NCBI GenBank assembly: GCA_945877265.1 | Contig: CAMCRO010000005.1 | Coordinates: 1-39,799, forward strand | Direction of reading: 5' to 3' | Source of the DNA: Rickettsia typhi | GTDB taxonomy: Bacteria; Pseudomonadota; Alphaproteobacteria; Rickettsiales; Rickettsiaceae | DNA: 39,799 bases | Shown here: positions 8,418 through 16,041 of the stretch, one piece after another | How the letters are laid out: the number at the start of each line of letters is the position of its first letter | Position numbering within the stretch: position 1 is the stretch's first letter | The notes under the pieces: generated by a model | What the model saw: the letters and a program-made list of their open reading frames with translations, nothing else | Told to the model about the DNA's origin: nothing | The model's database searches: none | Translations under genes and position numbers: made by a program

Positions 8418-9287
8418 TTAATCCGGAGTGGATTTGTGAAATTTGCTTATAGATTCTTTGTTGAGTAATAATAATACAATCCGAACATTTTTGGGATTAT
8501 CTAAATCATTCTGATCATATGGCTCAGAATCTCCTTTGCCTATAAGCTTTATAATTTGGCCTGGCTTTAAACGTCTCTCAAAAAATTTCCTAATCATATC
8601 TGCTCTTGTGACAGATAAAGTCCATGGGTCCGCTTTTTTATCTGTACTTGGAGATGTGTGACCTTCAATTGATATATAATTAGGCAAAGTTTTAACAAGA
8701 TTTGCTACTACATCTAAAAACTTAAGCATATAAGGTTCGATTTCGGAAGTATCTGCTCTAAATATAGATCTATTAATATTATCCATAATTTGGATTTTAA
8801 TACCCTCAGGCACTGCTTCTATTTGTAAATTATCAGAAAATTTACTTAATTCATTATTTCCATCTAGACTCTGCTCTAGATTATTCATTACATTTACTAT
8901 TCTTTGGTCGCTAGAGTCATTCATTGCTCCTTTATTATCATTATCATCTTGCATCGGACCGTTCTTTTCAGTTCCAGTGTTAAGATCTATTGAAGATTTT
9001 GGAGATAACATTCCCTTTGTGGATTGAGGATCTAACCCACCATCAAGCCCGATACCACTTTGGCCTTTTATTCCAACAGTTGGAGTAAAAAATTCAGCAA
9101 CACCTTTTAACTTATCATTTGAAATAGTATTAACTAACCACATTAATAAGAAGAAAGCCATCATCGCTGTTACAAAGTCTGCATATGCAACTTTCCACAT
9201 GCCGCCATGATGCTCAGGATGATGCTTTTTGTTCTTTCTAATTATAATAACAGATTTTTTTGGATCATTAATATCGTTTCTAGACAT
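8418..9287 (-). CDS. motB: Flagellar motor stator protein MotB
   Basis: Stator subunit that anchors the proton channel to peptidoglycan. After a basic, His-rich N-terminus comes GMWKVAYADFVTAMMAFFLLMW, a single membrane helix whose Asp37 matches the essential proton-carrying Asp of MotB. The C-terminal half (from about residue 150) is an OmpA/MotB-type peptidoglycan-binding domain, with ISIEGHTSP and an R-x-D-M-I-R-K-F stretch. The 289-residue length is normal. It starts three bases after the motA stop and is last in the operon CDF-tadA-motA-motB. No other flagellar gene is in the window. Confidence 0.93.
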   Translation of the reverse strand: MSRNDINDPKKSVIIIRKNKKHHPEHHGGMWKVAYADFVTAMMAFFLLMWLVNTISNDKLKGVAEFFTPTVGIKGQSGIGLDGGLDPQSTKGMLSPKSSIDLNTGTEKNGPMQDDNDNKGAMNDSSDQRIVNVMNNLEQSLDGNNELSKFSDNLQIEAVPEGIKIQIMDNINRSIFRADTSEIEPYMLKFLDVVANLVKTLPNYISIEGHTSPSTDKKADPWTLSVTRADMIRKFFERRLKPGQIIKLIGKGDSEPYDQNDLDNPKNVRIVLLLLNKESISKFHKSTPD

Positions 9288-9290
9288 AAA

Positions 9291-10157
9291 TTACGTGTAA
9301 TTTTTTGAGCGAGAGTTAATTATTTGATCTGCCTGATAAAAATCTGGCCTTAAATCTTCTGGAATATTTTTTCTCATAAATTCAACCGTTACAATAGGAG
9401 CATTGCCGCTAAGGTGGCTGATTAAAGCAGCTTTTATGCATTTATAAAACATAATTTTTTGTGCTGCATAGCTTCTAAGGTAGTGGCCTATTGGCAGGAA
9501 CAGACCATAAGCAAATAATACACCCGTAAATGTACCAACTAAAGCTGCCGCAATTAAGCTACCTAAAACTTCAGGTGGCTCTGTTATGCTTCTCATTGTT
9601 GTGATAACGCCAAGAACCGCTGCAACAATACCCAGAGCAGGCAAACTATCACCAATAGTGAGAAAAACACGGCTTGGGGCTATTTCTTCTTCTTCTAAAA
9701 TTTCTATCTCTCTATCGAGTAAAGCCTCGAATTGATGAATGTTATCAACGCCCATAGTCATCATTCTTAAGTAATCTCTTACAAAAGATAGAGCCGAATT
9801 ATCCATCATTATTGAAGGTGCTTGGTTAAATAACTCGCTATCTTCAGGATTTTCTAAATGAGACTCAATTTCTAACATGCCTTTAACTTTCATTAATTTG
9901 AAAATGTTAAAGAAAAATGATAATAGATCTATATAATCATTTGTTTGCTTGGGGCGTGTTTTAAATAGATGAGAAAGAGCTTTGGCAGTTTTTTTGAGCT
10001 CATCGATAGGATAGCCAATAAGCGCAGCGCCAATCCCAGCACCGAGTATTATAAGCAGCTCGTTAGGTTGCCATAATAATCTAAGCTCCCCATAATGCAT
10101 CAAATAGCCTGTAATAACAGACCCTCCGACAACTAAAACACCAATTATAAACAACAT
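9291..10157 (-). CDS. motA: Flagellar motor stator protein MotA
   Basis: The proton-channel partner of MotB. N-terminal membrane segments run from residue 1, with QPNELLIILGAGIGA near 31-45. A large cytoplasmic loop follows, and then two membrane helices with PALGIVAAVLGVI and AALVGTFTGVLFAYG, the pore-lining segments of the family. The 288 residues match alphaproteobacterial MotA. The ATG has a strong GGAGAA upstream and lies 15 bases after tadA, with motB following at once. Intact stators suggest a functional, or recently functional, flagellum. Confidence 0.93.
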   Translation of the reverse strand: MLFIIGVLVVGGSVITGYLMHYGELRLLWQPNELLIILGAGIGAALIGYPIDELKKTAKALSHLFKTRPKQTNDYIDLLSFFFNIFKLMKVKGMLEIESHLENPEDSELFNQAPSIMMDNSALSFVRDYLRMMTMGVDNIHQFEALLDREIEILEEEEIAPSRVFLTIGDSLPALGIVAAVLGVITTMRSITEPPEVLGSLIAAALVGTFTGVLFAYGLFLPIGHYLRSYAAQKIMFYKCIKAALISHLSGNAPIVTVEFMRKNIPEDLRPDFYQADQIINSRSKNYT

Positions 10158-10172
10158 AATAAATTCTCCATT

Positions 10173-10634
10173 TCAATTATGTGAGCGAAGAGAATGAAAA
10201 AAATCTCTCATTAATTTAGCTGACTTATCAGCATATATATCAGAATATATTTCTGGTTTAAACAAACAATTTACAGAATTAAAAAAATTTATTCCAGAAG
10301 TTACTGCTCCTGCCTTAGGATCAGAGGCTCCGTAGAAGAGCCTTCCTACTCTAAACATGGAAATAGCAGAGGCGCACAAATGGCATGGCTCCAGAGTGAC
10401 GTATAAATCACAGTTTTGCAAATATTTAGAATTTAGTTTTTTGGAAGCATCGATTAATGCAAGAATTTCAGCGTGGTAAATTGGTATTTTTTTACATTCC
10501 ATCTTATTATGATGCTTTGCTATGATTTTTTTAGTCTCTCTATTAACTATAACAGCACCGACAGGAACTTCTTGTATGTTTAAAGCTTTTTCTGCTTCTT
10601 CTAGCGCCATTTCCATAAAGGGATTATGAATCAT
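10173..10634 (-). CDS. tadA: tRNA-specific adenosine deaminase TadA
   Basis: Deaminates A34 to inosine in the anticodon of tRNA-Arg(ACG). The zinc/catalytic motifs are complete: His54-Ala-Glu56 (HAEI) and Pro83-Cys84-x-x-Cys87 (PCHLC). The 153-residue length is typical. The ATG overlaps the stop of the upstream transporter gene by four bases (ATGA), so the two are probably translationally coupled. motA follows after 15 bases. Related Rickettsiales carry the same enzyme as an essential gene. Confidence 0.93.
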   Translation of the reverse strand: MIHNPFMEMALEEAEKALNIQEVPVGAVIVNRETKKIIAKHHNKMECKKIPIYHAEILALIDASKKLNSKYLQNCDLYVTLEPCHLCASAISMFRVGRLFYGASDPKAGAVTSGINFFNSVNCLFKPEIYSDIYADKSAKLMRDFFHSLRSHN

Positions 10635-11539
10635 CTATCTTCTCTGAAGGCTATATTTTCTTCGTAATCATCCGGATCTTGGTGAATGATGACTTCAGCT
10701 TCCCCAAATTCATTGAGGAGTTCATGCTCTATTATTTCAGTTATTGAATGGACATCTTTAAGATTTTTTTTGCCGTCCATTACTAGATGAAATTGAATAA
10801 AATGCTTATTCCCGGCTTTGCGTGTTTTTAGATCATGAATAGAAATTATGTTATTTGCATCTTTATGCTTATCTATAATTTCGAATATTTTTAATTTTTC
10901 TGTCTTGCTAAATTCTTCATCCAATAGATTTACTAAGGCACTTCTTAATATTTTAAAGGCTCCAACAAATAAATAGATTCCTATTATCATTGCGAAAACT
11001 GCATCTAAAAACCAATATTTTGAGCTCGTATAAATTGAAACTATAACAGTTAAATTGGCAAGAAGATCAGTTGCGTAATGAAGTTTATCAGCTTTGATGA
11101 TATTAGAATTTGTAATTGATATAACATAATGCTGGTAAATCATTAGGAATGATGTAGCTAAAATTGAAAATAGCATTATATAAATTCCAATTTTATGATT
11201 GGAAACTATTACATGATGATGCAAATGATCTATAGCTGAAAATATTACAAAAATACTAGATGCTATAAAGAATGTTGCTTGGCCAAAAACTGCTAAATCT
11301 TGAATTTTTTCGTGCCCAAATCTGTGGTTATCATCTGGAGGAATTAAAGAAAATTTAAGCGCTATCATAGTTATAATTGAAGAAGTGATATCTAGAGCAG
11401 AATCAATTAAAGAGGCAAGAACAGCAGCGGAATTGGTTATAACCCAAGCGTATATTTTCATTATTAATATCAAAGCAGCAGTAGAAACAGAAAAATAAGT
11501 GGCGTTTTTAAGTAGTCTATTATGGTTGTGTTGTGTCAT
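10631..11539 (-). CDS. Cation diffusion facilitator (CDF) metal efflux transporter
   Basis: Inner-membrane exporter of divalent metals such as Zn2+ or Fe2+, driven by proton antiport. Several hydrophobic helices span residues ~12-205. SLIDSALDI holds the CDF Asp site in the second helix, and HRFGHEK is the conserved cytoplasmic motif. The C-terminal ~90 residues form the soluble CDF domain. The 302 residues suit FieF-like members, but the metal cannot be read from the sequence. It is first in the operon with tadA and motAB. Confidence 0.9.
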   Translation of the reverse strand: MTQHNHNRLLKNATYFSVSTAALILIMKIYAWVITNSAAVLASLIDSALDITSSIITMIALKFSLIPPDDNHRFGHEKIQDLAVFGQATFFIASSIFVIFSAIDHLHHHVIVSNHKIGIYIMLFSILATSFLMIYQHYVISITNSNIIKADKLHYATDLLANLTVIVSIYTSSKYWFLDAVFAMIIGIYLFVGAFKILRSALVNLLDEEFSKTEKLKIFEIIDKHKDANNIISIHDLKTRKAGNKHFIQFHLVMDGKKNLKDVHSITEIIEHELLNEFGEAEVIIHQDPDDYEENIAFREDR

Positions 11540-11593
11540 ATATAGCCTTTAAGTCTTCTGCTTTGAATTATGGGCTGGGTCATTAGCCCTTTA

Positions 11594-11660
11594 ACTATTA
11601 GTTAGATGCTTTGTTCTTCCTTTTAATTAGCTAATAGTGAACTACCTTAATGTTTTAAGG
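11594..11660. other. Hairpin-rich spacer between divergent operons
   Basis: Two inverted repeats lie between the CDF operon and the znu operon. ACTATTAG (11594-11601) pairs with CTAATAGT (11631-11638), and CCTTAA-TGTT-TTAAGG (11645-11660) is a perfect six-bp stem with a four-base loop. They could be operator sites or repeat remnants. No protein gene was seen in 11540-11822. Confidence 0.35.
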
Positions 11661-11822
11661 CGGTGTTTTTTGCTCATCTATTAAGTATATAATATTTTCT
11701 CATTGCTCCTGCTAAACACCAACTTAATTCAGAATAATCAAATTATGTGGCTCTAGTTTTTCACTTGCGAAAGAGAAGTTTTTATACAATAATCTTTTTA
11801 GTCAACTAATCAATACACCTAT

Positions 11823-12314
11823 ATGAAAAATTTTGCAAAACTAACATCAATTTTACTAATATTTATTTTTGTCAGCGGTTGCACAGGGCCAGATAATAAG
11901 CGTGGCATTTCTAAACAAGGAGGCGGAGCTGTTCTAGGCGCGATAGCAGGGGGTTTGATTGGCTCTAGATTTGGTGGAGGCGAAGGGCAATTTCTTGCAG
12001 CAGGTGCTGGAGCTTTACTTGGAGGGTTTATTGGAAGTTCTATTGGAAAAAGCATGGATGAACAGGATAAAATGATTGCAGAAAAGTCTTCTCAAAAAGC
12101 ATTGGAGCTTTCTCCTTCAGGAAAGGAGACTTATTGGAAAAATCCTGATTCAGGCCATTATGGTTATGTTACTCCAACAAAAACTTACCAAGCGAGAGAC
12201 GGGAGATATTGCAGGGAATATACACACAAAATTGTGGTAGGCGAAAAGGAAGAAACAGCTTATGGAAAAGCTTGCAGACAAGAGGATGGACAGTGGCAGA
12301 TAGTATCTGAGTAA
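11823..12314 (+). CDS. omp: 17 kDa surface antigen family outer-membrane lipoprotein
   Basis: A 163-residue lipoprotein. The signal peptide ends in a lipobox V-S-G-Cys20. A glycine-zipper region (GAVLGAIAGGLIGS and GALLGGFIGSSIG, residues ~33-80) is followed by the C-terminal domain with KNPDSGHYGYVTP, YCREYT and ACRQEDGQWQ. This matches the order and motifs of the Rickettsia 17 kDa genus-common antigen as I know it. The protein is probably anchored in the outer membrane. Its stop overlaps the next start by one base (TAATG), coupling it to znuC. Confidence 0.92.
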   Translation: MKNFAKLTSILLIFIFVSGCTGPDNKRGISKQGGGAVLGAIAGGLIGSRFGGGEGQFLAAGAGALLGGFIGSSIGKSMDEQDKMIAEKSSQKALELSPSGKETYWKNPDSGHYGYVTPTKTYQARDGRYCREYTHKIVVGEKEETAYGKACRQEDGQWQIVSE

Positions 12315-13003
12315 TGGATTATATTATCGAATTTATTGATATCTCAAAGATATATAATAAGAATACTATTTTAGATGGCGTGAGCTTTAAAATTATGCCA
12401 TCTACTATTACTGTTTTAGTTGGCCCTAATGGAGCAGGTAAATCTACTCTTGCAAAAATCTTACTTGATATAGAAAAGCCTAGTTCAGGAAAAATTATTA
12501 AAAAGCCCAATTTAAAACTTGCATATGTTCCGCAAAGTTTTAAAGCTATTTATGAGATTCCAGTATGTGGTTTGGATCTTATAAACTCTCTAAATCTTTC
12601 GCCTGAAAGTTTAAAAGATATTGTATTTAAAAATGATGCTGAGTGGCAATATGTCCTTGATAGCAGCATTCATTCTTTATCGGGAGGGCAGTTGCAATCT
12701 TTGCTGCTCGCTATCGCATTTGCGCAAAAGCCTGATTTAATAATTCTAGATGAGCCTACTTCATATTTGGATATAGATTCCCAAAGCAATTTTTATAAAA
12801 TCTTGGAAGAGCAGAGAAAAAAGCAAAATATTGCAATTTTTATGATATCTCATGACCTTCATTCGGTTATTGATACTGCGGACCAGGTCTTATGTTTAAA
12901 CCATCATTTATGCTGTAGCGGGCGGCCATTTAAAGAAATGGAAAATTTGGAATCTAATATCGGAATATATAAGCATATTCATGACCATAAACATATCCAC
13001 TAA
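12314..13003 (+). CDS. znuC: Zinc ABC transporter ATP-binding protein ZnuC
   Basis: ATPase of a zinc (or Zn/Mn) import system. Walker A is GPNGAGKST (37-45), the ABC signature is LSGGQ, and Walker B is LIILDEPTS. It is 229 residues long. The C-terminus HIHDHKHIH is a six-His-in-nine tail that could bind or sense metal. The ATG overlaps the lipoprotein stop, and the permease follows after six bases. The substrate-binding protein ZnuA is not in the window and must be encoded elsewhere. Confidence 0.9.
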   Translation: MDYIIEFIDISKIYNKNTILDGVSFKIMPSTITVLVGPNGAGKSTLAKILLDIEKPSSGKIIKKPNLKLAYVPQSFKAIYEIPVCGLDLINSLNLSPESLKDIVFKNDAEWQYVLDSSIHSLSGGQLQSLLLAIAFAQKPDLIILDEPTSYLDIDSQSNFYKILEEQRKKQNIAIFMISHDLHSVIDTADQVLCLNHHLCCSGRPFKEMENLESNIGIYKHIHDHKHIH

Positions 13004-13009
13004 GAGATC

Positions 13010-13777
13010 ATGATAGAGATAATAATTACATTGCTTTTTTCTTCTTTTAATCTAGGTGCACTTGGATCTATTGTCCTATGGCAGCGAATTATGAATATAG
13101 GGGACGCATTATCTCATGCTGTGATTTTTTCTCTGGTAATTGAATATTTCTTTAAGCTTCCGCCAGCCTTTGGGTGCATTATTGTGGCTTTTATTTTTAC
13201 ATTCTCTGTGCGGTTTTTATCTAAAACTTCTTCGGGACAAAATCTTTCTATGATAGTTTTTAGCAGCATGCTAATTGCGATTACTTTTTTAGTGAGTGAT
13301 TTGACTAATGGCGATTTTAGAATCAAAGATTTTGTAATGGGCGATATATTATCTTGTGGGCGAGAGGAGATGTATATTTCTATAGCTATCTCTATTCTCG
13401 TTGGGTTTTTTCTTTATTTTAAATTTAATGACTTAGTATTATTTTCAATTTCTGAAGATATAGCAAAAGTAAATTCTGTTAATATCAAGAGCTTAAAAAT
13501 ATATATTAGCATTATATTAGCTCTTGCTATTTCTTTGTTTATACAAGTTATTGGAGCGTTGCTTATGACTGCATTTTTAGTGATACCAGCAGCTATTTCA
13601 AGGCTTGTGAGCAATTCTCCAAAGACAATGATGCTTTTTAGTATAGTAATATCATTAACCTCCAGTATAGCTTCTTTTGTTATATCTATAAATTATGATA
13701 TTTCATTTAGTGCATCTTCTATAATTCTTTTATCTTTTATGTATTTATGCGCTAACCTTATGCCTTCCAAAAGATGA
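13010..13777 (+). CDS. znuB: Zinc ABC transporter permease ZnuB
   Basis: Membrane component of the ABC-3 metal-permease family, pairing with ZnuC. The 255 residues are almost wholly hydrophobic with about eight helices. The signature GDALSHAV near residue 30 and TAFLVIPAAISRL near residue 190 are typical. It completes the operon lipoprotein-znuC-znuB. Only 34 bases separate its stop from the convergent gene at 13812. Confidence 0.9.
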   Translation: MIEIIITLLFSSFNLGALGSIVLWQRIMNIGDALSHAVIFSLVIEYFFKLPPAFGCIIVAFIFTFSVRFLSKTSSGQNLSMIVFSSMLIAITFLVSDLTNGDFRIKDFVMGDILSCGREEMYISIAISILVGFFLYFKFNDLVLFSISEDIAKVNSVNIKSLKIYISIILALAISLFIQVIGALLMTAFLVIPAAISRLVSNSPKTMMLFSIVISLTSSIASFVISINYDISFSASSIILLSFMYLCANLMPSKR

Positions 13778-13811
13778 GAGGTTTTTCTGATATGGCGGCA
13801 GAATTCGAATA

Positions 13812-14669
13812 TTACTGTTCTTCAATAATATTTTTAAGTGCTGCTAAGCTAGAAATAAAATTCTCTTGGCCGTAATGGATGAAGATTCCATTAGCATTTT
13901 TTCTTAGAAGAATAATGCTGTTATTCAGTAGCTTTTTTTCTAGAGATTTATCTTTGAACTCCAAGATGCAATAATTATGTAAAGGAAAAATTTTATGCTC
14001 AAATAGATAAGAATATTTCTTCAAAAAGCTAGAGATAGACTCGAAATTTTTAGAGATAATATTTTGATTAATAGATTTGATTAATAGATCATTTCTTATC
14101 GCGATAATTGCATATACTTCGCTTAAATGGGATGCACTCGGGCCAATATAAGAGAGTTCGTCTGATATTTTTGTGTATAAGTTACTGTATGGTATATAAG
14201 CCCATGCAAGATTTAGGCCTTTTGTGCCATATCTTAATTCAACGCTAGAGATTAGAATTATTTTTTTAAGATTTAGGTTAGTTAAATCTAATCCAATATT
14301 ATCGATATAATAGCAAAATTCTTGCTCATCGTGTGATTTAAGATAGGAGATTATTTCTTCTTGAGTTATTGCTTTTTCAGCAAGTTTTAGCTCTTGGATA
14401 GGAGAAATTAGTTTTATTATTTCTGATATATTAGACCTGATAATAAAATGATCTTCTGCCTCCTTGCAAAACAAAGATTTTTTGATTTGGTGTCTTAATA
14501 TTGTGTTGCCTAAATAATCCTGAATTTTGACTTCTGGTTTTAGCAATTTAGAGCATTCGAGATCTGCTAACTCTTTGAGTTTGGCTATAGAAAAGGAGGG
14601 GTGGCCAGGAATTGCCAAATCAATATGTATATGTGAAAGAGATTCTTCAAAAGAGAGCAATTTATGCAT
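13812..14669 (-). CDS. Aminotransferase-fold protein lacking the PLP lysine (HisC-like pseudoenzyme)
   Basis: A 285-residue intact frame that resembles class I/II aminotransferases, closest to HisC. LAIPGHPSFS and DYLGNTILRHQI match the N-terminal GNP and 'YPD..LR..I' blocks. YYIDN (Asp123) fits the DEAY site. SVELRYGTKGLNLAW (142-156) lines up with TLSKAFGLAGLRLGY, but Leu145 replaces the catalytic lysine. The NPNNPTG segment is absent and the protein is about 60 residues short of HisC. I infer a catalytically dead relative or a reshaped regulator. I chose the ATG at 14669, which has GTGGA upstream; a GTG at 14678 is possible. It lies only 17 bases from tRNA-Glu and probably shares its transcript. 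Confidence 0.65.
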   Translation of the reverse strand: MHKLLSFEESLSHIHIDLAIPGHPSFSIAKLKELADLECSKLLKPEVKIQDYLGNTILRHQIKKSLFCKEAEDHFIIRSNISEIIKLISPIQELKLAEKAITQEEIISYLKSHDEQEFCYYIDNIGLDLTNLNLKKIILISSVELRYGTKGLNLAWAYIPYSNLYTKISDELSYIGPSASHLSEVYAIIAIRNDLLIKSINQNIISKNFESISSFLKKYSYLFEHKIFPLHNYCILEFKDKSLEKKLLNNSIILLRKNANGIFIHYGQENFISSLAALKNIIEEQ

Positions 14670-14686
14670 TATATCCACATAAATAA

Positions 14687-14761
14687 TGGTGACCCCTACG
14701 GGAATCGAACCCGTGTTTCCACCGTGAAAGGGTAGCGTCCTAACCGCTAGACGAAGGGGCC
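14687..14761 (-). tRNA. trnE: tRNA-Glu (UUC)
   Basis: On the minus strand the acceptor GGCCCCT pairs with AGGGGTC (one G-U). The D-arm contains TCTAGCGGTTAGGA. The anticodon loop CCTTTCACG carries TTC. The T-arm is CGGGTTCGATTCCCG, and A-CCA is encoded. All cloverleaf elements are present. Confidence 0.97.
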
Positions 14762-14827
14762 ATTAATAATGGGCTTTACTGCTCTATGTATATACTAACA
14801 TTCTAGTTTTGCAAGATATTTATTGCT

Positions 14828-14995
14828 AATACCAAGTTCATTTTTAAATTATCCACGCGAATTCAGCAAAATTCGCCTTTTCTCACTTATTTGAATTATC
14901 CTTGTGTGTTATTCGTCACTTACCTATTAATTATAGGCCTAGCTGGTCTTTTTTAGTGCCTAATTTAAATTATTGATAGGAAGTTTTTATTAGAT
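14828..14995. repeat. Dispersed palindromic repeat (ACCAAGTT family)
   Basis: It begins with ATACCAAGTTCATTTTT and has the centre CCTAT-TAATT-ATAGG (14923-14937). The same start and centre recur at 28759-28827, and a weaker version lies at 31063-31135. No gene is visible between tRNA-Glu and the small gene starting at 15168 other than this element and AT-rich DNA. Confidence 0.55.
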
Positions 14996-14997
14996 AT

Positions 14998-15168
14998 CTA
15001 GCCTATTTCGTTATATAAAATTTTTATTGCATCTTTTATAAGTAATTTTTGTTTTTTTAGTAAAAGAATTTCATCAGTGTGAAGATGATGAAGGTAAGCT
15101 TGCCTTATTTTTTCTTCTAACTCTAAATGCTTTGATTCTAAGGAGTTTAGCCTGTTAGATATTGACAT
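14998..15168 (-). CDS. Small YdcH/DUF465-type protein
   Basis: A 56-residue frame starting at ATG 15168. The pattern L-x(3)-H-x-x-LE-x-x-I followed by LLLKKQKLLIKDAI is the two-helix signature of the small YdcH (DUF465) family, whose members are usually 55-75 residues long and of unknown biochemical function. The N-terminal half is predicted coiled coil. A weak TAGGT lies ahead of the start. It is transcribed towards tRNA-Glu on the same strand. Confidence 0.8.
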   Translation of the reverse strand: MSISNRLNSLESKHLELEEKIRQAYLHHLHTDEILLLKKQKLLIKDAIKILYNEIG

Positions 15169-15233
15169 AAATATACCTAATAAGAATTACTAATTTAGAG
15201 TAATATAGAAATTTTTTAATAGAAAGAGAAAAA

Positions 15234-15983
15234 ATGATATTTAATAGAGAATATATAAAAAATAAAAGGCATCATGTTTTTAATTGCCACGAATTTAATG
15301 GCCCAAATTATCTTTTTTCTTATGGAGAGCAAATAATATTAGATTTAATTGAGGATTTGCATGTTGCTAAAATTAAGGATATTTTAGTATACGGAAAAAG
15401 AGGCGATTTCCCAATTAATGCTATGAAAAATTATTTGAAAGATGCAGATATTGAAGAAAAATTTTATTTAGCTCCTGAAGTACTTGAAAAAAAATATGAT
15501 CTTATTATCTCATTCTTTGATATTTCTTCTATAGATAATTTAGCTGAATTTTTTTCAGTGGCTTTTATGGGCCTAAAAGATAACGGGGTTTTTCTTGGAA
15601 CATTCATAGGAGAAAATAGCCTCATGAATGGAAGGCAGAAATTATGGAAAATTGAAAGTGAGCTTTCTGGGAGATATGCTGCAAGGCTTTGGCCAATGGT
15701 TAAGTTAGAAGATTTGACGCGCTTGATTCAAAGAGCAGGTTTTTCTAATGTTATTTCTTTTATAGATAAATATGAGCATAAATATTCTAACTTGTATGAA
15801 TTTATTAGAGATATTAGAAAAATGGGAGAATCTGGAGGGCTCAAGCAGACCGAATATTTTCCTAAATTTTTATATAACAAGCTAAAAGCAACAACTATTG
15901 GAAGCTATATTGAAAATTTCGAACTAATAAATTTTTGCGCTGCCAAAACTACCAAGATATTTGCATCTCAAGTTAATATATGA
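15234..15983 (+). CDS. BioC/NDUFAF5-like methyltransferase-family protein
   Basis: A 249-residue protein resembling the alphaproteobacterial BioC/NDUFAF5 group. The strongest evidence is the block GRQKLWKIE...WPMVKLEDLTRLIQRAGF followed by YEFIRDIRKMGESGGL, which is characteristic of that group. YDLIISFFDISSIDNL matches the post-motif region. The SAM-binding loop, normally G-x-G-x-G, reads VYGKRGDFP and is degenerate, so cofactor binding may be altered. Mitochondrial NDUFAF5 acts in complex I assembly, and BioC methylates malonyl-ACP in biotin synthesis. Neither role can be chosen from sequence alone. It may be cotranscribed with lpdA 58 bases downstream. Confidence 0.75.
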   Translation: MIFNREYIKNKRHHVFNCHEFNGPNYLFSYGEQIILDLIEDLHVAKIKDILVYGKRGDFPINAMKNYLKDADIEEKFYLAPEVLEKKYDLIISFFDISSIDNLAEFFSVAFMGLKDNGVFLGTFIGENSLMNGRQKLWKIESELSGRYAARLWPMVKLEDLTRLIQRAGFSNVISFIDKYEHKYSNLYEFIRDIRKMGESGGLKQTEYFPKFLYNKLKATTIGSYIENFELINFCAAKTTKIFASQVNI

Positions 15984-16041
15984 TAATCGTAAAGCATAAT
16001 TAATGCGAAGGCTTATTATAGCCTCAAATATAGGAGAGAAT

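Noticed and set aside
16003-16041. Upstream ATG for lpdA
   Set aside because: Thirteen extra residues precede the conserved FAD-binding start, while AGGAGA sits directly before the ATG at 16042.
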